Source of the DNA: Vibrio renipiscarius
GTDB taxonomy: Bacteria; Pseudomonadota; Gammaproteobacteria; Enterobacterales; Vibrionaceae
Direction: 5' to 3'
DNA length: 64,000 nt
NCBI RefSeq assembly: GCF_000827885.1
Contig: NZ_JTKH01000006.1
Span: forward strand, 682,001-746,000
The notes under the pieces: model-generated
Told to the model about the DNA's origin: nothing
The model's input: only the letters and a program-made list of their open reading frames with translations
Database searches by the model: none
In this document: one piece after another, positions 7,787 through 16,752 of the stretch
Layout of the letters: each line of letters starts with the position of its first letter
How positions within the stretch are numbered: the first letter of the stretch is position 1
Made by a program: the position numbers and the translations under genes

Positions 7787-9127
7787 TTAGTGGCTTATCT
7801 TTAAGGTTAAAACCGCTTTCACGCCACCCATTGGGCTGTGCGTGAGTGACAGGCTGCCTCGATAGCTATGCACCATTTCATTGACAATATTTAGACCAAG
7901 GCCAGTACCCGGGGTGGTTTCATCTAAACGAACCCCTCTTTTTATGACATGTTCGAGTTGTTCGTCAGGAATGCCAGGGCCATCGTCTTCAATGATGAGA
8001 CTCACATTATCATTATCGACCATTTTAGCGTGAACACGAATGATTGAATTTGCCCATTTGTACCCATTTTCAAGTACGTTACCGACCATCTCATCCAGAT
8101 CCGTTGGATCAACGGATACTTCGAGATCATCGTCAATTTCGTTGACTAAAGTGATGTCTCTCGAGGCATAGACTTTATCAAAGGCCATCGAAATGGCGTC
8201 AATTCGTTCGGTCGGTGAGGCCTTCACGGACAAAATGTTTCTTGAACCTGCCATGCGAGCGCGCCCAAGATGGTAGTCAATTTGGGTTTGAATCTGGCTT
8301 ACAGGGGGTAACAGTTTGTCTTTTAATTCGGTATCACACTGCTGGATTTCATTTTTCAGCACGGAAAGCGGTGTTTTGAGTGCGTGAGAAAGATTACCAG
8401 CGTGGTGCCTCGCGCGTTCTAGCAGCTCTTGATAATGGAATAATAACGCATTGAGATCGGAGACCAGGGGAGAGATATCTTTCGGATAATCGCCACTTAA
8501 ACTGGTTTTATCGCCATTACGTAACTCGCTTAATTCTTTGTGCATTTTGGTGAGTGGGCTTAAAGACCATGCAATCTGAATCAAGATGACGGCTAAAACA
8601 CCAAAGTAGAGTAGGGCAAGGATCACCCAAAGTTCACCCATGAGATTTTGTACGGTATCTTCGATGGGCTGCTCATCGATGCCCACTAAGACAGTGATTG
8701 GACCATCGTATTCGGGAAAATAGAGATTGGAGTGAACAAAGATCAGTTTTTCGCCACGGGAACCAAGTGCTTCGTTTTTTTTCTCGAGCAGCTCAATATT
8801 GCTGTCCCATAATGAGCGAGAGCGCAATTGGTTGTCGGCGGTTGAGGCATACCAATAGAGACCACTATACGGCTGAGAAAATCGAGGGTCGGAAAGTTGC
8901 GCAGAAAGCGTCAGTTGGCCCGCTTTATCAACCTCTAAGTTGCCAGAGATCTCATCCATATATAGGGAAAGCTGAGATTTTGTATCGGCCACCATGTAGT
9001 TAAAGACTTGCGAGGGGACGGTGACGCCCGCAGCAATGATCATCGCCGTCAGCCAAACAACGGCCGCCAGAACAAGGCGGCTTTTGAGACTGAGTCGTTT
9101 AATAAACGGCAGCTTATTAATCGGCAT
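7787..9127 (-). CDS. Two-component sensor histidine kinase
   Basis: A 446-residue inner-membrane kinase: membrane segments near residues 19-38 and 165-187 flank a periplasmic sensor, followed by a HAMP-like linker, the dimerisation/phosphoacceptor helix with HALKTPL (H-box, around residue 248), and an ATPase domain with N-box NVLENGYKW, G1 EDDGPGIPD and G2 GTGLGLNIV. Its start overlaps the end of the response regulator by 11 bp, so the two are translationally coupled. Layout and sequence recall PhoQ-like and V. cholerae CarS/VprB kinases that sense envelope stress or divalent cations; that assignment is tentative. Confidence 0.85.
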   Translation of the reverse strand: MPINKLPFIKRLSLKSRLVLAAVVWLTAMIIAAGVTVPSQVFNYMVADTKSQLSLYMDEISGNLEVDKAGQLTLSAQLSDPRFSQPYSGLYWYASTADNQLRSRSLWDSNIELLEKKNEALGSRGEKLIFVHSNLYFPEYDGPITVLVGIDEQPIEDTVQNLMGELWVILALLYFGVLAVILIQIAWSLSPLTKMHKELSELRNGDKTSLSGDYPKDISPLVSDLNALLFHYQELLERARHHAGNLSHALKTPLSVLKNEIQQCDTELKDKLLPPVSQIQTQIDYHLGRARMAGSRNILSVKASPTERIDAISMAFDKVYASRDITLVNEIDDDLEVSVDPTDLDEMVGNVLENGYKWANSIIRVHAKMVDNDNVSLIIEDDGPGIPDEQLEHVIKRGVRLDETTPGTGLGLNIVNEMVHSYRGSLSLTHSPMGGVKAVLTLKISH

Positions 9128-9776
9128 TCAACTGATACCCTAAACCGCGCACAGTTTTGATGACGTTTGGTGCAATTTTTTTACGGATACGGCCAATGAA
9201 CACTTCGATAGTGTTGGAATCACGGTCGAAATCTTGTTTGTAGATATGCTCCACCAGCTCGGTACGTGAAATGACCTTTTCTGGGTTATGCATGAAATAG
9301 GCAACCACCTTGTATTCCAGCGCTGTGAGGCTGATAGCCGAACCTTGCCACATCACTTTTGATGTGCGGGTATCCAGGCTTAGGTTACCGACTTGCATTA
9401 CCGGCGAAGCGTTACCAGAAGCACGACGCAGTTGCGCGCGAATACGGGCCGTTAACTCAACCATTTCAAAAGGTTTGGTTAGGTAGTCATCCGCGCCTGC
9501 ATTTAAGCCTTCAACGCGTTGAGTAAGCGTGTCACGCGCGCTAAGAATCACGACGGGCGTATTGATGTTTTCATCGCGAATGCCTTTCAGCACGGTGAGG
9601 CCGTCAATTTTTGGTAAGCCTAAATCGAGTACAATCACATCCCATTCTTCAGAGGTAGCACGATAGAGCGCATCGATACCATCCGTTGAAAGCTCTGGCA
9701 CCCAGCCCGTTTGTTCGAGAGATTCAATAATTTGTTCGCCTAGACGTGGTTCGTCTTCTACTACTAATATTTTCAT
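9117..9776 (-). CDS. OmpR/PhoB-family response regulator
   Basis: A 219-residue regulator. The receiver domain shows the acidic pocket (VVEDEPRL), phospho-acceptor Asp in VIVLDLGLP (residue ~51), switch Thr/Ser in VVILSARD, and Lys in YLTKPFE. The C-terminal winged helix ends RTVRGLGYQLN, typical of the OmpR/PhoB group. It is the middle gene of a PepSY-regulator-kinase operon, 4 bp after the PepSY gene and overlapping the kinase. Targets are unknown; by analogy with CarR/VprA-type systems, lipid A or other envelope modification genes are possible. Confidence 0.88.
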   Translation of the reverse strand: MKILVVEDEPRLGEQIIESLEQTGWVPELSTDGIDALYRATSEEWDVIVLDLGLPKIDGLTVLKGIRDENINTPVVILSARDTLTQRVEGLNAGADDYLTKPFEMVELTARIRAQLRRASGNASPVMQVGNLSLDTRTSKVMWQGSAISLTALEYKVVAYFMHNPEKVISRTELVEHIYKQDFDRDSNTIEVFIGRIRKKIAPNVIKTVRGLGYQLNAD

Positions 9777-9780
9777 TGTT

Positions 9781-10209
9781 TTATTCTTCTGTTTTTAGGG
9801 CTTTCTTTAAATTTCTACCACGGATTTCGATCATGTCCAGCGTTTGCGCGTTGTATTCCACTTTGATGATGTTGTTATCGTAGTTAATTTTGAGCTCATA
9901 AACCCAAATGTCATCGTCTTCTTCTAATTCAACTTTGATAATGCGGCCGTGTAAATCGCGCTCAACGGCGGCGTACATTTCAGAAAAGGGACGAATATGG
10001 CCTTTCTGCACCGCTTCGTAGACTTCGTCTTGATCTTCTTCGAATTCAATTTTTGCGCCTGGCTTTTCAACATCACGCACCAGTGCATGGCCATCATTGT
10101 GCTTGCTGCTGCGGTGATTGTCGTCACCGTACCAAGCTGCATGGCTAGGTAATGAGAGTAACCCGCAGCTCGCAATCGCGATGAACCCGACGATGAATTT
10201 TTTAAACAT
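9781..10209 (-). CDS. Secreted PepSY-domain protein
   Basis: A 142-residue protein beginning MFKKFIVGFIAIASCG, a signal peptide with a likely cleavage site after SHA (residue ~22). The mature part ends in a PepSY-like fold (DLHGRIIKVELEEDDDIWVYEL...), with many acidic residues that could bind cations. The start at 10209 was chosen over the upstream in-frame ATG because it opens the signal peptide and is preceded by AAAGGT. As first gene of the two-component operon it may be the periplasmic input or modulator of the kinase; that is inferred from position only. Confidence 0.75.
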   Translation of the reverse strand: MFKKFIVGFIAIASCGLLSLPSHAAWYGDDNHRSSKHNDGHALVRDVEKPGAKIEFEEDQDEVYEAVQKGHIRPFSEMYAAVERDLHGRIIKVELEEDDDIWVYELKINYDNNIIKVEYNAQTLDMIEIRGRNLKKALKTEE

Positions 10210-10312
10210 AGCGTTACCTTTGCGCAAATTCTTGTGGCTAGGATAAATAATGCAATATGAACATAAAGTGAATCACAAAGATCTTCTGTATGTCTCATTT
10301 TTGTTTTGAGTA

Positions 10313-12061
10313 TTAACCGTCAGTGAGTTCATCAGCAAATATTTTATCGCGCATTTTCCAAAAACGTCCCACTTTACGCGCAATCACAAACTGCGGCGGA
10401 CGGAAACGGTGTTGATTGACGATCACTTTACTGGGTGATGACTCAATAAATGGACGATGTTTATCGGCTAAATGAGGGCGAACAAACTGCGCTAAAAATG
10501 TTTGTTTCTGCTTCGGTGTATTAAGCGACCAAAACTCATGGACCGCGGCTTGATTTTCGCCACGATAGGTGACTTTGAGTTGGTTTTTTCCTTTGTCATC
10601 TTTGAACAAGTTAAAGTCCATTTCAAGGCATTCATACACCAATGCATCTTTTAGGTTGAGCGCTTCTTTAAGCTTTTTGTCTGGATCAACCAAGGTCGCA
10701 TCGCACTCATGACAAATGCGCGCAGCAATATCGTTGTCTGCACCACACTCTCCGCAATATTTAGCGCGGAAACGGTAACCGCAATGTTCACGCTCACCGG
10801 TGTCGTCGTCTTCAAAATAACCTTGGCAGCGACGACCAAAGTGCTCAATCAAGAAGCCATTACTATCGAGTTTTCCCCAGAAGTTGTTGTTGAAACCACA
10901 AGCAGGGCAGGGGATGGTGATGATTTCGCTGTCTGAATCGGGTTTAGGGTTACCCACCTCTGGTTGATACAAGTCGTAGCTGTTTCCCGCATAGTCGAGC
11001 ACCAAGCATTCGGTTTTTCCTGGAGACAAGCGTAAGCCGCGACCCACAATCTGTTGATACAAACTGACTGATTCGGTTGGACGCAAAATGGCAATGAGAT
11101 CAACGTGTGGCGCATCAAATCCCGTGGTCAAAACGGAGACATTGACTAAGAACTTAATCTCACGCTGTTTAAAACGTTGAATGATGGCATCGCGCTCAGG
11201 TGTTGGGGTATCCCCGATCACGATTGCGGTTTGACCTTGTGGCAACAAGCCGAAGATTTCTTGGGCATGGCGCACGGTGGCCGCAAAGATCATGATGCCT
11301 TGTTTTTCTGCCGAAAATTGAATGATTTGTTGCACAATTTGTGGCGTTGCGCGTTTGGCTTGATCGATGACCATGACCATGTCCATTTCCGCTTCTTTAT
11401 AACGCCCTGTGCTGGCCGGTTTCAGCTGTGAAAAGTCGTAACTGAGTACCGGCGCATCCATCATTTTAGCGGGTGTGAGGAACTCTTCATCCAGCAAATA
11501 ACGAATCGGTAACTCGAAAATACAATCGCGGAAGAAACGTGGTTCTTCACTGCGTACTTGACCGCGGGTATGGTATTGATAAATCCAACCGACACCCAAT
11601 CGATAGGGCGTCGCGGTTAAACCGAGCACCTTCATTCCGGGGTTTAATTCACGTAGATGTGTGATGACCTTTTGGTAGCTCGAGGTTTTTTCTTCTGGTA
11701 CGCGGTGGCATTCATCAATCACTAATAGTGAAAATTGATCTTTGAACTCAGTCAGATTGCGAACGACAGATTGCACAGAAGCAAACACGACTTGCTGATC
11801 GGTCTCTTTTCGGCCTAAACCTGCGGAGAAAACGGCACCTTTAAGATCATAACCTTCGTACTTAGCGTGGTTTTGTTCAACCAGCTCTTTAACGTGTGCC
11901 ATGACCAGCACGCGGCCTTTGGCAAGACGCGCCAGTTCGGCGATCACGAGGCTTTTACCTGCCCCAGTGGGTAGCACAATGACCGCTGGAGTGGTGTGTT
12001 TGCGAAAGTAATGGATGACCGCTTTTACGGAGTCAGCTTGATAGGGGCGAAGGGTGTACAT
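10313..12061 (-). CDS. radD: RadD/YejH helicase-like ATPase
   Basis: A 582-residue superfamily 2 ATPase, close to the length of E. coli RadD. Walker A is LPTGAGKS (residues ~29-36), Walker B is VIDECHR, motif III is LGLTATP, and motif VI is QQIVGRGLRLSPGK. A C-terminal cysteine-rich block (CPACGF, CGYRFRAKYCGECG, CHEC) forms the zinc-binding region seen in RadD. The E. coli protein acts with SSB in repair of recombination and replication intermediates. It lies divergent from rsuA, the same neighbour as in E. coli. Confidence 0.9.
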   Translation of the reverse strand: MYTLRPYQADSVKAVIHYFRKHTTPAVIVLPTGAGKSLVIAELARLAKGRVLVMAHVKELVEQNHAKYEGYDLKGAVFSAGLGRKETDQQVVFASVQSVVRNLTEFKDQFSLLVIDECHRVPEEKTSSYQKVITHLRELNPGMKVLGLTATPYRLGVGWIYQYHTRGQVRSEEPRFFRDCIFELPIRYLLDEEFLTPAKMMDAPVLSYDFSQLKPASTGRYKEAEMDMVMVIDQAKRATPQIVQQIIQFSAEKQGIMIFAATVRHAQEIFGLLPQGQTAIVIGDTPTPERDAIIQRFKQREIKFLVNVSVLTTGFDAPHVDLIAILRPTESVSLYQQIVGRGLRLSPGKTECLVLDYAGNSYDLYQPEVGNPKPDSDSEIITIPCPACGFNNNFWGKLDSNGFLIEHFGRRCQGYFEDDDTGEREHCGYRFRAKYCGECGADNDIAARICHECDATLVDPDKKLKEALNLKDALVYECLEMDFNLFKDDKGKNQLKVTYRGENQAAVHEFWSLNTPKQKQTFLAQFVRPHLADKHRPFIESSPSKVIVNQHRFRPPQFVIARKVGRFWKMRDKIFADELTDG

Positions 12062-12134
12062 AAATTATGTGAAATAGCTCAACTATTTGTCTTAGGCGCA
12101 CTATAATAGCGCAGCTAACAGAGATGAGGTATCT

Positions 12135-12866
12135 ATGGCTCAAAATAAAGTGCAGCAAGAAAAAGCACGTTTAGACAAATTTTTATGCGACACGCTGGGC
12201 GTGACACGCCGAGAAGCGACGATTCTAGTGAAACGTGGCGAAGTGACGATTGATGGTCAAGTTTGTAAGATCACGTCAGTCAAAGTGACCAATGAGAACG
12301 TGGTTATGTGGCAAGAGCGCGAGCTTAAAATGCGTGGCCCTCGTTACATTATGCTGTTTAAGCCAGATGGCTTTGTATGTTCACACGATGAAGGCGCTCA
12401 TCCAACGGCACTGGCGTTGATCAGTGACATCAAAAAAGAAGATTTGCATTTTGCTGGTCGTTTGGATGTGGATACCACCGGTTTAGTCCTGATTACCGAT
12501 GACGGCCAATGGTCTCACCGTATTACAGCACCTAAGCACAAATGTGAAAAAACCTATCGCGTACTGCTTGCTGATGCGATTGGTGATGATTACGCAGAAA
12601 AATTGGCGCAAGGTATTGAACTTCGCAATGAAAAAGGCCTAACCGCACCGGCGAAACTTGAGATTGTTGATGCATCAAACAACGAAGTGTTGCTGACCAT
12701 CACAGAAGGTAAGTACCACCAAGTTAAACGTATGTTTGCCGCATTGGGCAACAAGGTTGATGAATTGCACCGTGAACGCATTGGCGACATCGTATTGGAT
12801 GCCAACCTTGAGCCGGGCGAATACCGCGATTTAACCCAAGAAGAAATTGATTCTATTTGGAAATAA
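12135..12866 (+). CDS. rsuA: 16S rRNA pseudouridine(516) synthase
   Basis: A 243-residue RsuA-family enzyme: an N-terminal S4 RNA-binding domain (RLDKFLCDTLGVTRREA), then the catalytic domain with GRLDVDTTGLVLITDDG, whose Asp is the nucleophile that isomerises U516 of 16S rRNA, and GKYHQVKRMFAALGNKV near the end. GATGAGG precedes the start. The order radD-rsuA-bcr matches E. coli, supporting RsuA over RluB/E/F paralogues. Confidence 0.9.
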   Translation: MAQNKVQQEKARLDKFLCDTLGVTRREATILVKRGEVTIDGQVCKITSVKVTNENVVMWQERELKMRGPRYIMLFKPDGFVCSHDEGAHPTALALISDIKKEDLHFAGRLDVDTTGLVLITDDGQWSHRITAPKHKCEKTYRVLLADAIGDDYAEKLAQGIELRNEKGLTAPAKLEIVDASNNEVLLTITEGKYHQVKRMFAALGNKVDELHRERIGDIVLDANLEPGEYRDLTQEEIDSIWK

Positions 12867-12925
12867 TTGCTCGTTGAGCAGTTGATAGTCAGTTGCATAC
12901 GCTTCCTATTGAGAAATAATAAACA

Positions 12926-12952
12926 TAGTAGGAAATTATTTATTTCCTACTA
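12926..12952 (+). terminator. Hairpin after rsuA
   Basis: TAGTAGGAAAT (12926-12936) pairs perfectly with ATTTCCTACTA (12942-12952). There is no long T run, so it may slow rather than stop transcription towards bcr. Confidence 0.5.
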
Positions 12953-13077
12953 GGAAGTAGTCTTTTGCGCTAATTTCAACGACGATAGACCGGATACCCT
13001 AAGGATAGGTTTGTCTCAAACTCTGTTTGGTTGTAGCAAGGAGCGCTGCAACGCAATCGCAACTGACTAGGAGACGT

Positions 13078-14280
13078 ATGTCTGCCACTGCTTCACAATC
13101 CAATGCCCCACAAATCAATTTTATTCTCTTTCTTGTATTGGGTGCGATTGGCGCGTTAACACCGCTTGCCATTGATATGTATTTGCCTGCCATGCCAACC
13201 ATTGCCCGTGATTTGGGTGTGGGGGCTGGGGAAGTACAGATCACTTTAACGGCTTATACTGCAGGTTTTGCTATTGGCCAGCTTTTTCATGGTCCGCTGG
13301 CGGACAGTTTTGGACGTCGACCGGTCTTAATTTTAGGCGTGGTGCTGTTTGGCATTGCGTCTGTGGTCAGCGCGACAACCAATGGCATTGATGCGTTAAC
13401 CTGGGTTCGTACCGCGCAAGGTTTTGCTGGCGCGGCGGCGGCTGTGGTTATTCAAGCCGTTGTACGTGATATGTTTGATCGAGAAGATTTTGCTCGTGCG
13501 ATGTCGTTTGTTACCTTGGTGATCACCATCGCACCACTAATCGCCCCAATGATCGGTGGCTATTTAGCGATTTGGTTTGGTTGGCGTTCTATTTTCTGGG
13601 TGTTGGCTGCGTTTGCTGCCATCGTTATCGTTTTAGTATTATGGAAAATTCCTGAAACGTTACCGACAGAAAATCGCCAGCCTTTGCGCATTGCCACCAC
13701 GCTGCGTAATTACGTGCGTTTGTGTCGTAACCCTGTTGCGATGGGCTTAGTGCTTTCAGGCGCGTTTTCGTTTGCGGGTATGTTTGCTTTCTTAACGGGC
13801 GGCTCATTCGTCTATATTGATATTTATGGGGTGAGACCGGATCAGTTTGGCTACCTATTTGGTTTGAACATTGTTGCGATGATCATTATGACCAGCATCA
13901 ATGGCCGATTGGTGAAAAAAGTGGGCTCTCACGCGATGTTGCGCTTTGGTCTTTGGGTTCAGTTGTTTGCCGGTATTGGTTTGTTTATCGCGTGGACGAT
14001 GGATCTTGGGCTGTGGGGCATTGTGGTTTTTGTTGTGCTCTTTATTGGCACAATCTCGACCATCGGTAGTAACTCAATGGGCTTATTACTGAGTGGTTAC
14101 CCAACAATGGCTGGTACGGCGTCTTCATTGGCGGGTACGTTGCGTTTTGGTATTGGTTCTATCATTGGTGCGATTGTTGCTGCATTGCCTAACGGCGTAG
14201 CATGGCCGATGATAGTCGTAATGACGGCATGTTCACTGTTATCTGCCGCATTTTATTGGTTATACGGAAGAAAGGCTTAA
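13078..14280 (+). CDS. bcr: Bcr/CflA-family multidrug efflux MFS transporter
   Basis: A 400-residue transporter with 12 hydrophobic segments and the Bcr/CflA hallmarks LAIDMYLPAMPTIA near the N-terminus and LFHGPLADSFGRRPVL (MFS motif A). Members export bicyclomycin, sulfonamides, chloramphenicol or dipeptides. The ATG at 13078 follows AGGAG with proper spacing, so the longer frame from 13027 is rejected. Its stop codon overlaps the next start (TAATG at 14278-14282), so the DUF2913 gene is translationally coupled. Confidence 0.88.
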   Translation: MSATASQSNAPQINFILFLVLGAIGALTPLAIDMYLPAMPTIARDLGVGAGEVQITLTAYTAGFAIGQLFHGPLADSFGRRPVLILGVVLFGIASVVSATTNGIDALTWVRTAQGFAGAAAAVVIQAVVRDMFDREDFARAMSFVTLVITIAPLIAPMIGGYLAIWFGWRSIFWVLAAFAAIVIVLVLWKIPETLPTENRQPLRIATTLRNYVRLCRNPVAMGLVLSGAFSFAGMFAFLTGGSFVYIDIYGVRPDQFGYLFGLNIVAMIIMTSINGRLVKKVGSHAMLRFGLWVQLFAGIGLFIAWTMDLGLWGIVVFVVLFIGTISTIGSNSMGLLLSGYPTMAGTASSLAGTLRFGIGSIIGAIVAALPNGVAWPMIVVMTACSLLSAAFYWLYGRKA

Positions 14281-14945
14281 TGGCTGAATATACAGTTGAG
14301 ATTCAAAGGTTAGTTAATGCAGCGTTGGAAGAGATCCACGCTGAGCACCAAGCAAAAAAGTTGGCAAATGCACCGGTTGCAAATAACAACTTTTTAATTC
14401 GCTGGGTGACCAAAGCATTAAAAGCTCAACGATTTCATCGCTGCGTAGTGGCTGATCTGACTCGTTGGCAGAAAGAAGGTCGCACAAAGGGCAATGCCTC
14501 TAACTTGATGGCGACGTTTGAGCGAATCTCTGGTTTTTATGCGGAATTTTTCCCTATTGGTGAAGAATCGAAAGCAATAAAAGACAGCCAGATCAATGAG
14601 TTTCTCGACTTTATGGAAGAGAACGATTGGGAGGTTTCAACCTCTGAGCCTCTGATTGGCGTGGGTAAAGTACAAATTTTCATTGAAGGTCAAAATTCAT
14701 TCGCCTTATGTACAGAGCAATGCGATAGCTGCTTTGATGGCGAGTTAATGGTGAAACCGATGAACTGGTTTGTACGCGGTAATCACGCGAAATTCATTGA
14801 ATTGGCGGCGAACGCAGGCTTTATGCTGCATAAAGTGACGGACTATAAATCGAACGTGAAATATCACGGCGAATATATTGTCTTCCCAAACAACTTGGGA
14901 ACCCAGTTGGCGGAAATCCCAAGCAGTTTTGTTGTCAGCAAATAA
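14280..14945 (+). CDS. DUF2913 family protein
   Basis: A 221-residue soluble protein starting MAEYTVEIQRLVNAALEEI, resembling the DUF2913 (PF11140) proteins common in Vibrionaceae; function unknown. It shares one base with the bcr stop, implying coupled expression, although no link to drug efflux is known. A longer in-frame reading from 14202 would lie inside bcr and lacks a ribosome site. The CTEQCDSC stretch contains closely spaced cysteines that could bind metal. Confidence 0.75.
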   Translation: MAEYTVEIQRLVNAALEEIHAEHQAKKLANAPVANNNFLIRWVTKALKAQRFHRCVVADLTRWQKEGRTKGNASNLMATFERISGFYAEFFPIGEESKAIKDSQINEFLDFMEENDWEVSTSEPLIGVGKVQIFIEGQNSFALCTEQCDSCFDGELMVKPMNWFVRGNHAKFIELAANAGFMLHKVTDYKSNVKYHGEYIVFPNNLGTQLAEIPSSFVVSK

Positions 14946-14974
14946 TGTTACGAATGTAAGGTTATGCGTATTTA

Positions 14975-15001
14975 AGAGCTTCCCAAGGGAAGCTCTTTTT
15001 G
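14975..15001 (+). terminator. Terminator of bcr-DUF2913
   Basis: AGAGCTTCCC (14975-14984) and GGGAAGCTCT (14987-14996) form a perfect 10-bp stem followed by TTTTT. Confidence 0.85.
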
Positions 15002-15038
15002 TATTCTCTCGGCAATAAGGGAACACATGGTCGATCCG

Positions 15039-15746
15039 CTAACAGCGGTGATTCGTGTCATGAGCAAAGTAGATCGGTCGGTGATTATCGAGCCATAACT
15101 CATGCTTTTCCATGACCTTTGAAAACATACGGCTTTGCAAGTAACGGTTTAGCCACTGGCGTAATTTCGGGTAAGGGCTTTGTCTAAACCATTGCTTTTC
15201 GATACGGGCAAATTTACGCAGAAAGGGCAGTAACGCGATATCGACCAAGCTTTCTTGCTCGGCGAACAAAAAATGATGCTGAGTTAATCGTGCTTCTAGT
15301 TCAATTAAGTGCGCTTCGCATGCTTGGCGGCATTGCAGTAGGTTGTCTTCATGGTAGCGTTTCGCACAGCTATACGCGTTAAAGGCAGGGATAAAGTCGG
15401 ATTCAAACCGGGCAATCAAACTCACCATGCTTGGTAATGCGTCAGGATCGTTACTGCGTAATAGGTTATCGTCATCGCGTTGTGAAAATGCCCACAGCAT
15501 CACTTCTAGGCTCTCTTCAATGATCATCACAGGTCTAGGCTCATCCTCAGTTTCAACAACTAAAACGGGCACGCTACCTTTAGGCGAAGCGAGTAACATT
15601 TCTGGCGGTTTATTATTGAGCTTGATCGCTCGAATCAAGACGGGTTGATTTGCTTTGAACAACGCAATGCGCGCCCGCATCGCATAAGGGCAGTTTTGCA
15701 GTGAGTAGAGTATCGGCAGTGTTTTGTTTGTGATCATCCTTGTCAT
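15039..15746 (-). CDS. Glutathione S-transferase family protein
   Basis: A 235-residue protein with an N-terminal thioredoxin-fold GST domain, including LQNCPYAMRARIAL, where CPY is the glutaredoxin-like catalytic cysteine typical of omega-class or disulfide-reductase GSTs rather than a Ser/Tyr type. KGSVPVLVVE supplies the cis-Pro that contacts glutathione. The C-terminal ~130 residues are helical. The substrate is unknown. Convergent with DUF2913; an in-frame ATG three codons later is an alternative start. Confidence 0.8.
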   Translation of the reverse strand: MTRMITNKTLPILYSLQNCPYAMRARIALFKANQPVLIRAIKLNNKPPEMLLASPKGSVPVLVVETEDEPRPVMIIEESLEVMLWAFSQRDDDNLLRSNDPDALPSMVSLIARFESDFIPAFNAYSCAKRYHEDNLLQCRQACEAHLIELEARLTQHHFLFAEQESLVDIALLPFLRKFARIEKQWFRQSPYPKLRQWLNRYLQSRMFSKVMEKHELWLDNHRPIYFAHDTNHRC

Positions 15747-15917
15747 GCTCGCTTGAAAGCTTGATATAAGCCTAATACGTTTAGCGGTGACTCAACAGCT
15801 TTTTGAGCCATAAATAATCGTTAATTACGCAATCGTTTTCAGCCGTAGAGCGTTATGCGAGAAGCATCCAAACAAATAAGGATTGGCTTGGGGCCAATCC
15901 TTATGAATCACGAGAGA

Positions 15918-16427
15918 TTATTCGTAATCTGACGAGTAAGTTTCTTCGTAAGTGTGCGAGTAAGTTTCTTCGTAAGTGTGCGAGTAAAGCTCAAACAGTG
16001 TGCCAAACGGGTCTTCTAGGTAAACCATTTTTGCTGGCTTGTTGTCATCTTCTGGGTGGTAACGCATGATGTCCATACGTGTTTTGCCACCATATTGTTG
16101 AACACGTTCAATCACGCCTTCAAAGTCATCACTTTGTAGAGAGAAGTGGAATAAACCAATGCGAGAAAAATCGACGCGGTGGCGCTCTTGATGATCAACC
16201 ATTTCAAATAATTCGAAGCCAACACCATCTTCTGTCACAAGGTGAGCGATGTTAAAGCCTTTAAAGCCTTCACCAAAAACCTCGATACACATGCGGCCAA
16301 TCGCGGTTTCACGCTCTTCTATTACGGGTGTATTGTCCATGACGATACGTAAACCAAGCGCTTTGGTGTAAAACTCAACCGCTTTAGCCATGTCACTGAC
16401 CATAATACCAATATGACTCATTTTCAT
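15918..16427 (-). CDS. VOC (glyoxalase-type) protein with repeated C-terminal tail
   Basis: A 169-residue vicinal-oxygen-chelate protein: KMSHIGIMVSDMAKAVEFYT starts the first beta-alpha-beta-beta-beta module and YLEDPFGTLFELYSH ends the second, carrying a typical metal-ligand Glu. Members include glyoxalases, dioxygenases and fosfomycin enzymes; the substrate here is unknown. The ATG at 16427 has GGAG six bases upstream and is preferred over 16445. The last ~20 residues are two copies of SHTYEETY plus a partial third, encoded by a 24-bp tandem repeat. Confidence 0.75.
   Translation of the reverse strand: MKMSHIGIMVSDMAKAVEFYTKALGLRIVMDNTPVIEERETAIGRMCIEVFGEGFKGFNIAHLVTEDGVGFELFEMVDHQERHRVDFSRIGLFHFSLQSDDFEGVIERVQQYGGKTRMDIMRYHPEDDNKPAKMVYLEDPFGTLFELYSHTYEETYSHTYEETYSSDYE
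15933..15980. repeat. Exact 24-bp tandem repeat, two copies
   Basis: Positions 15933-15956 and 15957-15980 are identical and a partial third copy follows. They encode the repeated SHTYEETY tail of the VOC protein. As an in-frame 24-bp unit it can expand or contract by slippage without breaking the frame. Confidence 0.9.
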
Positions 16428-16575
16428 AATCTGCTCCAATCGCAATCATTTATCGTGCTGTGTTTAGTGTCGGAAACGAACATATTTAGTCGCTTGAAAG
16501 TATTGAACAATCAAAGCCCTTAATGTGCGTTCCTTGTTTCGATGAGGAGAGTATAGGGAGGCGCGGCAATTAATA

Positions 16576-16608
16576 AAAATTATCATAAATTATTCAAATG
16601 ATAATTTT
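16576..16608. promoter_or_regulatory. 11-bp inverted repeat upstream of the VOC gene
   Basis: AAAATTATCAT (16576-16586) and ATGATAATTTT (16598-16608) are perfect complements with an 11-base gap. They lie about 150 bp upstream of the VOC start in the 16428-16752 intergenic region, which otherwise shows nothing. The TGATAAT half-sites recall Fur-type operators, but the spacing is not classical, so the regulator is open. Confidence 0.35.
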
Positions 16609-16752
16609 ACGTTATGAGTTTTTTGGGGTGGTTTTCCGACCATGCTAGACAACGCCCGTTGCCTAGAGGTCGATACGTTATTTTTCAAGTTCAGTCGCTA
16701 TTCGTTAGCGAGAGCTTTCTCTATTGCCATTACTGCTACTGTTACTGTGCTG

